The notes under the pieces: model-generated
What the model was told of the DNA's origin: nothing
Databases searched by the model: none
What the model saw: only the letters and a program-made list of their open reading frames with translations
From: Sphingomonas sp. CROZ-RG-20F-R02-07
Lineage (GTDB): Bacteria; Pseudomonadota; Alphaproteobacteria; Sphingomonadales; Sphingomonadaceae
NCBI RefSeq assembly: GCF_022662335.1
Contig: NZ_JAKNQJ010000003.1
Coordinates: forward strand, 124,001-188,000
DNA: 64,000 nucleotides
Reading direction: 5' to 3'
Made by a program: the position numbers and the translations under genes
In this document: positions 27,255 through 34,809 of the stretch, piece by piece
How positions within the stretch are numbered: the first letter of the stretch is position 1
Layout of the letters: each line of letters starts with the position of its first letter

Positions 27255-28508
27255 ATGACGATGGTATCGCGGCGACGCGTGCTGGGCCTCGGCGCGGCCA
27301 CGGCACTCGCCGCCTGCGGTCGGGCGCGGGGCGAGGAGCCGCTCGCATGGTGGGCGATGGGCACGACGGGCGAGAACGCCCCGCTCCTGCTGCCACCGTT
27401 CGAACGCGCGACCGGCATCCGCGTCGACGTTCAGGCCCTGCCCTGGACGGGCGCACACGAGAAACTCCTCACCGGTTTCGCGGGGCGGTCGCTGCCCGAC
27501 GTGATGATGCTGGACAGCACATGGCTGCCCGAAATGGCCTTGCTCGGCGCGCTGGCACCGCCGTCGCCCGCATCGCCGATGCTCGCGGACCAGCATCCGG
27601 GTGCGCTCGCCTCCGTGCGCGTCGCCGGACGGGCCATGGCGGTGCCGTGGACGGCGGATAGCTGGGTGCAATTCTATCGTCGCGATCTGCTCGCCCAGGT
27701 CGGCTATGCCAGTCCGCCGCTCACGTGGGAGGATTGGCGCCGGATGGCGCTTGCGATCCGCCGCCGTCACCCGGATCGCTACGCGACGCTGCATCTGCTC
27801 GACTGGCCCGAGCCGCTGTTCGCCTTCGCCGTGCAGCAGCCCGAACCGCTGCTGCGCGACCATAATACGCGCGGCAATTTCGCGTCGGCGGGGTTTCGCG
27901 CCGCGCTGGGCTTCTACAAATCCATCTATGACGAGCGACTGTCGCCGGCCATCGCCGGGGCGGAGGCCGGCGACACCTATATCGCCTTTCGCCGTGGGCG
28001 GTTCGCGATCCTGCCCTCCGATGCGGTGACGATCGGCGACTTGCGCCGCCGCGCGGCGATGCTGCCGCCCGAACTCTGGGGCGTGGCGGCGACGCCGGGA
28101 CGGACCGGCGCGGGCGAAACCATGGCGCGGGGCGCCTGCCTGGCGGTCAACCGCGACGCGCGCGATCCGGTGCGCGCCTGGCATCTGGTCGATTATCTGT
28201 GCGGCACGGCGTTGCAGGAGCGGCTTTACGGCATCACCGGCGACCTGCCGACGCGGCCGACCGCCTGGGATGCACCCGCGCTCGCGCGCGACCCGGTCGC
28301 GAAAAGCTTCGCCCGGCAGATCGCGCTCGGCGTCGCCCCGCCGGCCATCCCCGAATGGCAGCGGATCGTCACCGAGGTGCAGCGCGTGGCCGAACATATG
28401 GTCCGCGGCGAATATGGCGTAGACGCCGCGACGGTCGAGATGGACCGGCGGGTCGACCGGATCCTGCAGAAACGGCGCTGGCTGCTCGAGCGTGGGAGGG
28501 TCGCGTGA
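27255..28508 (+). CDS. Sugar ABC transporter substrate-binding lipoprotein
   Basis: A family 1 extracellular solute-binding protein of 417 residues. It begins with a twin-arginine/lipoprotein signal (SRRRVLGLGAATALAAC, lipid Cys 21), so it is likely exported folded and anchored to a membrane. WWAMGTTGE, PDVMMLDSTWLPEMA and VPWTADSWVQFYR are typical of maltose/oligosaccharide binders. ATG 27255 is used here; TTG 27219 in the same frame has AAGG 7 nt upstream and is a real alternative that only lengthens the signal peptide. It starts a three-gene transcript with two permeases. Confidence 0.9.
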   Translation: MTMVSRRRVLGLGAATALAACGRARGEEPLAWWAMGTTGENAPLLLPPFERATGIRVDVQALPWTGAHEKLLTGFAGRSLPDVMMLDSTWLPEMALLGALAPPSPASPMLADQHPGALASVRVAGRAMAVPWTADSWVQFYRRDLLAQVGYASPPLTWEDWRRMALAIRRRHPDRYATLHLLDWPEPLFAFAVQQPEPLLRDHNTRGNFASAGFRAALGFYKSIYDERLSPAIAGAEAGDTYIAFRRGRFAILPSDAVTIGDLRRRAAMLPPELWGVAATPGRTGAGETMARGACLAVNRDARDPVRAWHLVDYLCGTALQERLYGITGDLPTRPTAWDAPALARDPVAKSFARQIALGVAPPAIPEWQRIVTEVQRVAEHMVRGEYGVDAATVEMDRRVDRILQKRRWLLERGRVA

Positions 28509-29386
28509 CCGGCCAGGCGCGCGCCGGGCTGGCCTTTGCGCTTCCGGTCCTGGTCGCGACCTTGCTCTTCCTGGTCGTGCCGACGCTCGGCGCGCTCCTG
28601 CTCAGCGTCACCGATTTCGACATCTATGCGCTCGCCGATCTTCACGACCTGCGCTTCGTGGGCATGGGCAATTACGCCGAACTGCTGCGCACGCCGCTGT
28701 TCTGGCGCGCGGTGGGCAACACCGCGCTGTTCGCCGCGATCGGCGTTCCCGCCTCGATCGGCACGTCGCTCGTCGCGGCACTCCTGCTCGGTTCGGCGAC
28801 GCTGCGGTGGAAACCGCTCTGGCGACTGCTGCTGTTCGCGCCCTATGTCACGACGCTCGTCGCGACCGCGCTCGTGTGGCGTTACGTGCTCGACACGCAG
28901 GCGGGGCTGCTGAACTATGCGCTGTCGCTCGTCGGGATCGCGCCCGTCGACTGGCTCGGCGATCCGCGCACCAGCATCCCGGCGACGCTGATCTTCGTCG
29001 TGTGGAAGGTGTTCGGCTATAACATGCTCGTCTTCGCCGCCGCGCTCGCGGTGGTTCCGCAGGATCTGCACGAGGCCGCTTCGCTCGACGGCGCGGGCGC
29101 GCTGGCGCGGTTCCGTCATGTCACGCTGCCCGCGATCGGCCCGGCGCTGCTGCTGGCGTCGGTGCTGAGCATCGCCAATTTCCTCCAGATCTTCGCCGAG
29201 CCTTATGTGATGACGCAGGGCGGCCCCGCGCAGAGCACCGAAACCATCCTGTTCTTCATGTTCGACCAGGGCTTCACCTGGTGGAATCTCGGCATGGCCT
29301 CCGCGGTCGCCGTGCTATTGTTCGTCGTCACGCTGGCGCTCACCGCGGTGCAGACGGCTTTGGGAAGACGGCGCGAATGGCTATGA
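28505..29386 (+). CDS. Sugar ABC transporter permease, MalF type
   Basis: A 293-residue inner-membrane permease of the CUT1 family with six predicted helices. The cytoplasmic EAA loop that contacts the ATPase is EAASLDGAGALARF, followed by LPAIGP. The GTG start overlaps the stop of the binding protein (GTGA) and GGGAGGG stands 5 nt upstream. It pairs with the MalG-type permease whose start lies within its last codons. Confidence 0.93.
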   Translation: MTGQARAGLAFALPVLVATLLFLVVPTLGALLLSVTDFDIYALADLHDLRFVGMGNYAELLRTPLFWRAVGNTALFAAIGVPASIGTSLVAALLLGSATLRWKPLWRLLLFAPYVTTLVATALVWRYVLDTQAGLLNYALSLVGIAPVDWLGDPRTSIPATLIFVVWKVFGYNMLVFAAALAVVPQDLHEAASLDGAGALARFRHVTLPAIGPALLLASVLSIANFLQIFAEPYVMTQGGPAQSTETILFFMFDQGFTWWNLGMASAVAVLLFVVTLALTAVQTALGRRREWL

Positions 29387-30228
29387 ACGCAAAGGGCGCC
29401 GTGCGGACGCTGATCGTGGCCGCGTTCGCGCTCGTGGTGGCCGCGCCGCTGTGCTGGATGGTCAACGTCTCGCTGATGCCCAAGGGCGCGTCGGCCAGCT
29501 TCCCCCCGCCCTTCTGGCCCGCGCATCCGACGCTCGCCAACTACCGCGAGCTGCTGTTTCCGCACCCCGACGCCAGCGGCGGATCGACCAGCTACAAGAT
29601 CGTGCCTGCGATCGTGAACAGCGCCGCGCTGGCGACGCTGGCGACCTTGCTCGGTCTCGGCCTCACCCTGCCGGCGGGCTATGCCTTCGCCAAGCTCCGC
29701 TTCGCGGGGCAGGCGCAGCTCCTCCAGGGGCTGCTCGCCCTGGTCGTCGTGCCGGCACAGGTGGCGATGCTGCCGCTGTTCCTGATGCTGAAATGGGTGG
29801 GGCTGGTGAACAGCTATGCCGGAGTGCTCGCGCCGGGTCTCGCCGGGGTGTACGGCGTGCTGTTCGTGCGGCAGGCCACCGTGGCGATCCCCGACGAGAT
29901 GCTGGATGCGGCGCGGATGGACGGCGCGGGCGAATGGCGCATCTTCACCGGCATCGTGCTGCCGCTGCTGCGGCCGACGATCGTGACGCTCGCGCTGTTC
30001 ACCTTCCTCACGAGCTGGAGCGATTTCCTCTGGCCCCTGATCGTCATCACCGATCAGAATCGCTACACGCTGCCGGTGGCGCTGGCCGCCATCAGCCGCG
30101 AACATGCGCGCGATACCGAACTGATGATGGCGGGTGCCGTGCTGACCACCGCGCCCGTCCTCCTCCTCTCCGGCGCGCTGCAACGCTATTATTTCACCGG
30201 CGTGCTGGGCGGCGGGATCAAGGGGTAA
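29377..30228 (+). CDS. Sugar ABC transporter permease, MalG type
   Basis: A 283-residue CUT1 inner-membrane permease. The EAA loop is DAARMDGAGEWRIF with LPLLRP after it, and the C-terminus YYFTGVLGGGIKG is typical for MalG-like subunits. Two ATG codons (29377, 29383) precede the first helix; the second overlaps the previous stop as ATGA. It forms the transport channel with the MalF-type subunit. Its 3' end overlaps the convergent ATPase gene by 11 nt. Confidence 0.93.
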   Translation: MAMNAKGAVRTLIVAAFALVVAAPLCWMVNVSLMPKGASASFPPPFWPAHPTLANYRELLFPHPDASGGSTSYKIVPAIVNSAALATLATLLGLGLTLPAGYAFAKLRFAGQAQLLQGLLALVVVPAQVAMLPLFLMLKWVGLVNSYAGVLAPGLAGVYGVLFVRQATVAIPDEMLDAARMDGAGEWRIFTGIVLPLLRPTIVTLALFTFLTSWSDFLWPLIVITDQNRYTLPVALAAISREHARDTELMMAGAVLTTAPVLLLSGALQRYYFTGVLGGGIKG

Positions 30229-31303
30229 TGCGCGGATAGGCCGCGCCGTCAGCCGCGAAGAGCTGGGCCTTCGTGGCGTCGATCGCAAAGCGGATCGTCT
30301 CGCCGAGCGCGACGTGCCAGTCGGCGGGCAGTTGCGCCACGATCCGGCCGCCGCCCGCGCCGAGATGGACGAACGACAGCGGCCCGAGCCGCTCGAACAG
30401 CTCGACCTCGCCGCCGAACGGCCCTTGCGGATCGGGACGCAGATGTTCGGGCCGCAGCCCGAGCGTCGCGGCGCCTCCGACGGCCTCGGCCGGCACGTGG
30501 GCGGCCACGCCGCACGTCGCGCCGTCCGGGAGCATCACGGCCGCACCAGCGGCCCCGGCCCGCGCGATGCGGACGGGCAGGAGGTTCATCGCGGGCGATC
30601 CGATCGTCTCCGCCACGCGGACCGTGGCCGGCGCGCGGTAGAGGTCGAGTGGCGCGCCGACCTGTTCGACGCGGCCCTGCGCCATCACGACGATGCGGTT
30701 GGCGAGCGTCATCGCCTCGATCTGGTCGTGCGTCACATAGATCATCGTCGTTCCGAGCCGCTGGTGCAGCCGCGCGAGTTCATGCCGCATCCGGACGCGG
30801 AGGCTCGTGTCGAGGTTCGACAGCGGCTCGTCGAGCAGCAGAACCGCGGGATCGCGCGCCATCGCACGGCCGATCGACACGCGCTGGCGCTGCCCGCCCG
30901 ACAGCGCCCGCGGACGCCGATCCAGCACCGTGTCCAGCTCCAGCAGCGCGGCGATCTCCGCCACCTTGGCGGCGATGTCGCGCCGGTCGCGCTTGGCCAT
31001 ACGCAAGGGGAAGGCGATGTTCTCGGCGACCGTCAGATGCGGGTACAGCGCATAGGATTGGAACACCATGGCGACGTCGCGTTCCGCCGGTGCCAGCGCG
31101 GTCACGTCACGGCCGCCGATGAGCACGCGGCCGTCCGACGGCGCGTCCAGCCCCGCGATCGCCCGCAGCAGCGTCGATTTGCCGCATCCGGACGGCCCGA
31201 CGATGACGACGAACTCGCCGCTTTCGATCGAAAGATCGGTCGGCTCGAGGGCCGCCATGGTGCCGAAGCGCTTCGTCAGCGCCTGGACAACGACTGTGCT
31301 CAT
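30218..31303 (-). CDS. Sugar ABC transporter ATPase, MalK/UgpC type
   Basis: A 361-residue ATPase with Walker A GPSGCGKST (about residues 36-44), Q-loop, signature LSGGQRQR, Walker B VLLLDEPLSNLD, switch histidine in VTHDQ and a C-terminal TOBE/OB regulatory domain (LGLRPEHLR). ATG 31303 has TTGGA 7 nt upstream; an earlier in-frame ATG lacks one. It is convergent with the permeases rather than in their operon, so subunit levels may be set separately. In CUT1 systems one ATPase can serve several importers. Confidence 0.93.
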   Translation of the reverse strand: MSTVVVQALTKRFGTMAALEPTDLSIESGEFVVIVGPSGCGKSTLLRAIAGLDAPSDGRVLIGGRDVTALAPAERDVAMVFQSYALYPHLTVAENIAFPLRMAKRDRRDIAAKVAEIAALLELDTVLDRRPRALSGGQRQRVSIGRAMARDPAVLLLDEPLSNLDTSLRVRMRHELARLHQRLGTTMIYVTHDQIEAMTLANRIVVMAQGRVEQVGAPLDLYRAPATVRVAETIGSPAMNLLPVRIARAGAAGAAVMLPDGATCGVAAHVPAEAVGGAATLGLRPEHLRPDPQGPFGGEVELFERLGPLSFVHLGAGGGRIVAQLPADWHVALGETIRFAIDATKAQLFAADGAAYPRITP

Positions 31304-31434
31304 GGCAAATCCAAGCAGGAGGAAAACAGGACCGGCGATAGCGGCATGTCGTGCGACCGCCAATGCGGCTTGGGCGTAGCGAGGGTGTCGTTCGTCCGTA
31401 GGCGCTGCATGCGCAGTCGGGCTATGCGACGGAC

Positions 31435-32013
31435 ATGCGAATCGCGATCATCGATACCAGCACGACGCGTGCGGCGATCATATCCGAAGGCCTGCGCGAC
31501 GCCGGGCTGGACGATATCATCGTCATCGACAGCGCGGGGCGGCTCGTGGCGCAACTCGAAGCCGCGGCACCCGAGGTGGTGCTCATCAACCTCGAAAATC
31601 CCAGCCGCGACGTGCTGGAGGAATTCTTCGCGGTATCGCGCGCGCTGGCGCGGCCGATCGCGATGTTCGTCGACCAGAGCGATTCCGAGGCCACGGCCGC
31701 CGCCGTGGATGCCGGTGTATCGGCCTATATCGTCGATGGCCTGTCGCGGCCCCGGATCAAGCCGGTCCTCGAACTCGCCATCCGCCGGTTCCAGGCCTTT
31801 GCGCGGCTTCAGGCGGAGCTGAACGAAGCGCGCAGCGCGCTGGCCGACCGCGCGACGATCGATCGGGCCAAGGCCATCCTGATGAAGCGCCGCGCGATCG
31901 ACGAACCCGCGGCCTACGGCCTGCTGCGTGCGCAGGCGATGCGGAGCAATCGCCGGATCGCGGAGATCGCCGATGCGATCGTGACCAGCGACGCGCTGAT
32001 GGGAGAGATGTGA
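31435..32013 (+). CDS. nasT: Nitrate/nitrite antiterminator NasT
   Basis: A 192-residue response-regulator-like protein with a degenerate receiver domain and a C-terminal ANTAR RNA-binding domain (RAKAILMKRRAIDEPAAYGLLRAQAM, shown as RAKAILMKRR and LLRAQAMRSNRR; about residues 135-190). NasT binds paired hexaloop hairpins in the leader of nitrate genes and prevents a terminator from forming. Without nitrate, NasS holds it inactive. The target leader is seen at 33348-33454. Its stop overlaps the nasS start (TGATG). Confidence 0.92.
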   Translation: MRIAIIDTSTTRAAIISEGLRDAGLDDIIVIDSAGRLVAQLEAAAPEVVLINLENPSRDVLEEFFAVSRALARPIAMFVDQSDSEATAAAVDAGVSAYIVDGLSRPRIKPVLELAIRRFQAFARLQAELNEARSALADRATIDRAKAILMKRRAIDEPAAYGLLRAQAMRSNRRIAEIADAIVTSDALMGEM

Positions 32014-33227
32014 TGGCGCTGGACACGATCCGCATCGGATTTCTGCCCCTCGTCGATGCCGCCCTGCCGATCCTGGCGCGCGAACAGGGCTTCGCCGAAG
32101 CGGAGGGGCTGGAGATCGCGCTGGTGCGCGACGTGACATGGGCCACGGTCCGCGACCGTCTGCTCTATGGTCATACCGATGCGGCGCATCTGGTAGCACC
32201 ACTGGCGATCGCGGCCGCGCTCGGCCATGGGCGGCCCGCGGTGCCGATGGCGGTGCCGTTCGTGCTGGGGCTGAACGGCAACGCCATCACGCTGTCGCTG
32301 CCGCTGGCCGCCCAGGTGCTCGCCGACGATGCGCTAGGCGATCCGCACGCGCTGGGGGCTCGGCTGCGCGTCGTCGCCCTGGCGCGCGCCGCGGCCGGGC
32401 GACGGCTTCGCTTCGGCGTGGTGCACCGCCATTCGAGCCACAATCTGATGCTGCGCTACTGGCTCGCGGCCGTCGGCATCCGGCCGGACACCGATGTCGA
32501 GATCCTGACGACCAGCCCCACCTTTGCGGCCGACGCGCTGGCGGCGGGCGAGGTGGACGGGATCTGCGTCGGCGAACCATGGAACAGCATCGCGGTGGAT
32601 CGCGGCGTCGGTCGTATCGCTCTGGTGACCGCGCAGATCTGGCGCCGCGGCGTCGAGAAGGTGCTGGCGATGCGCAGCGAGACGCTGGCGGCCTCGCCCG
32701 ACACCGCGCATCGTCTCGTCCGCGCGCTCCATGCCGCCGCGGCGCATTTCGTCGATCCCGCGACCACGCGGGCGAGCGCGGCGATCCTGGCCCGCCCGGA
32801 ATATCTCGATGCGCCGGTCGATCCGATCGAACGCGCGATCACCGACCGCGTTCGGCTGGTCCCGAATGGCGCGCCCTTGCACGTTCCCGATTTCATGTTC
32901 CAGTACCGCGAGGCCGCGAACTTCCCGTGGCGCAGCCAGGCGGCCTGGCTGTATTCGCAGATGATCCGCTGGGATGGCGCGTCCTTCTCGGCCGACGAGG
33001 CGGTGATCGCGCAAGGCGTGTTCCGCCCCGACATCTACCGCGCGGCGCTCGCCGGATCGGGTGCGCCGTTGCCCGGTGCGAGTTCAAAGATCGAGGGCGC
33101 GATCGGAAGCGGCGCGCTCGGCGCCGGATCGACTCAGGGCCGGCTGATCCTGGGGCGCGACCAGTTCTTCGATCACCGCGCCTTCGATCCCAACGACATC
33201 GCCGGATATCTGGCGCAATTGCCCTGA
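32013..33227 (+). CDS. nasS: Nitrate sensor NasS (NrtA/CmpA-like)
   Basis: A 404-residue periplasmic-binding-protein fold with no signal peptide (MALDTIRIGFLPLVDAA), hence cytoplasmic, as expected for NasS rather than the exported NrtA. Ligand-site stretches such as HRHSSHNLMLRYWL and GEPWNS match the family. It sequesters NasT until nitrate or nitrite binds. GGAGAG lies 5 nt before ATG 32013, which overlaps the nasT stop. The 252-nt spacer that follows contains the nasA-operon leader. Confidence 0.9.
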   Translation: MALDTIRIGFLPLVDAALPILAREQGFAEAEGLEIALVRDVTWATVRDRLLYGHTDAAHLVAPLAIAAALGHGRPAVPMAVPFVLGLNGNAITLSLPLAAQVLADDALGDPHALGARLRVVALARAAAGRRLRFGVVHRHSSHNLMLRYWLAAVGIRPDTDVEILTTSPTFAADALAAGEVDGICVGEPWNSIAVDRGVGRIALVTAQIWRRGVEKVLAMRSETLAASPDTAHRLVRALHAAAAHFVDPATTRASAAILARPEYLDAPVDPIERAITDRVRLVPNGAPLHVPDFMFQYREAANFPWRSQAAWLYSQMIRWDGASFSADEAVIAQGVFRPDIYRAALAGSGAPLPGASSKIEGAIGSGALGAGSTQGRLILGRDQFFDHRAFDPNDIAGYLAQLP

Positions 33228-33347
33228 CCGCATGACACTACGAGCATCTTCGTGCTGCGAGCGCGAAAAGATGCTTGCCAGATCTTGGCGATCCGCTCAT
33301 TCTTACACGGTCGGGCAAGGATGCCTGACACGACATAGACGCGATTC

Positions 33348-33408
33348 GGCTCCAACGAAGGGGCCATGAGCGTGGAACGGCCCGGTGGCCGTCCAAGGCA
33401 ACGAAGCC
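33348..33408 (+). ncRNA. ANTAR RNA element: tandem AACGAA hexaloop hairpins
   Basis: Hairpin P1 (33348-33365) has GGCTCC and GGGGCC around the loop AACGAA; hairpin P2 (33397-33408) has GGC and GCC around the same loop. ANTAR proteins recognise two such hairpins with A at loop position 1 and G at position 4, and both loops fit. A third hairpin (33374-33394, ACGGCC-CGGT-GGCCGT) fills the linker. The 3' arm of P2 is the 5' arm of the following terminator, so the two structures exclude each other. Confidence 0.85.
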
Positions 33409-33454
33409 GCCCGATGCGATCCTGAAAGATCGTCGTCGAGGCGGCTTTTTCTTT
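33406..33454 (+). terminator. NasT-controlled intrinsic terminator
   Basis: GCCGCC (33406-33411) pairs with GGCGGC (33440-33445), with an inner stem CGATC/GATCG around CTGAAA, followed by TTTTTCTTT (33446-33454). It lies 25 nt before the transporter ATG. Its first arm is shared with ANTAR hairpin P2, so NasT binding should let transcription through. Confidence 0.85.
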
Positions 33455-33479
33455 GTCCATCGCAGATGGGGGCACGAGC

Positions 33480-34724
33480 ATGGCGACGACGGTCTGGACC
33501 AACGATATACCGCGCAAGGCCCCCGGGGGATTCTGGGCGAGCGGTCACAGCCCGACGCTGATCGCGGCGTTTCTCTATTTCGACCTCGCCTTCATGGTGT
33601 GGGTGCTGCTCGGCCCACTGGCGCCGGAGATCGCCAGGACGCTCGCGCTGACCCCGGCCGAAAAAGGCCTGATGGTCGCGGTGCCGACGCTGGCCGGTGC
33701 GATCCTGCGGGTCGTCAACGGCCTGCTGGTCGATCGGATCGGGCCGAAGCGTGCGGGCGCGATCAGTCAGATCATCGTCATGGCCGGGCTGATGTCGACC
33801 TATCTGCTGGGTGTGAACAGCTTTGCCGGCACGCTGGTGCTGGGCGTGATCCTTGGCTTTGCGGGCGCCAGCTTCGCGATCGCGCTGCCGCTGGCCAGCC
33901 GCTGGTATCCGCCCGAGCATCAGGGCAAGGCGATGGGGCTTGCCGGGATGGGCAATTCGGGCACCGTGCTGGCCGCCCTGTTCGCGCCCGCGCTCGCCAA
34001 GCTGCTCGGATGGAACGCGGTGCTGGGGCTCGCCTGCCTCCCGCTGTCGATCGTCTTTGCCGCATATATGCTGATGGCGAAGGACGCGCCGAACGCACCG
34101 GCGCCCAAGAGCTTCGCGCACTATCTGGCGCCGCTGAAAAGCGCCGACGCCTGGTGGCTGATGGGCTTTTACGCGGTGACGTTCGGCGGGTTCGTCGGGC
34201 TGGCCGCATCGCTGCCGATCTATTTCACCGACCGGTTCGGGCTGACGGCAATCCAGGCCGGCTATTGCACCGCGGCCTGTGTCTTCGCCGGATCGCTGGT
34301 GCGACCGATGGGCGGCGCCGTGGCGGATGCGATCGGTGGCGTGAAGACGCTGACCGGCGTGTTCATCGTCGCCGCCCTCGCCCTGGCGGCGGTGAGCGTC
34401 GCCGCCACGGTATCGACCGCGCTGGGCTTCTTCATCCTGGCGATGCTGGCGCTGGGTGCGGGCAACGGATCGGTGTTCCAGCTCCTGCCGCAACGCTTTG
34501 CGGCGGAGATCGGCGTGATGACCGGGCTGGTCGGATTCGCCGGCGGAATCGGCGGCTTCTATCTCGCCTCGTCGCTGGGAATCGCCAAGCAGGCGACGGG
34601 CAGCTTCGCGCCCGGCTTCCTGATCTTCGCGGCGCTGGCCGTGATCGCGCTGGCGGGGCTGACGCTGGTGAAGGCCACATGGCGCGCGACCTGGGGTGCG
34701 GCGGCCGCCGGCGTGCGGATCTGA
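33480..34724 (+). CDS. MFS nitrate/nitrite transporter (NarK/NasA family)
   Basis: A 414-residue inner-membrane carrier with 12 predicted helices of the nitrate/nitrite porter family. The family signatures are the first-helix region FLYFDLAFMVWVLLGPLAP, the motif VDRIGPKR after helix 3, and the glycine-rich GFAGASFAIALPL; the porters conserve an arginine and glycines for nitrate, of which RVVNGLLVDRIG is seen. GGGGG stands before ATG 33480. It is the first gene after the antitermination leader and precedes nirB by 85 nt. Confidence 0.93.
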   Translation: MATTVWTNDIPRKAPGGFWASGHSPTLIAAFLYFDLAFMVWVLLGPLAPEIARTLALTPAEKGLMVAVPTLAGAILRVVNGLLVDRIGPKRAGAISQIIVMAGLMSTYLLGVNSFAGTLVLGVILGFAGASFAIALPLASRWYPPEHQGKAMGLAGMGNSGTVLAALFAPALAKLLGWNAVLGLACLPLSIVFAAYMLMAKDAPNAPAPKSFAHYLAPLKSADAWWLMGFYAVTFGGFVGLAASLPIYFTDRFGLTAIQAGYCTAACVFAGSLVRPMGGAVADAIGGVKTLTGVFIVAALALAAVSVAATVSTALGFFILAMLALGAGNGSVFQLLPQRFAAEIGVMTGLVGFAGGIGGFYLASSLGIAKQATGSFAPGFLIFAALAVIALAGLTLVKATWRATWGAAAAGVRI

Positions 34725-34809
34725 CCCGGGTCCGCGCCGCCGATCGCCGGGCCGACCGGTTCGCGACCGACACCCGAAACCTCTGATCTCGACTGGACTG
34801 GACGATCCG

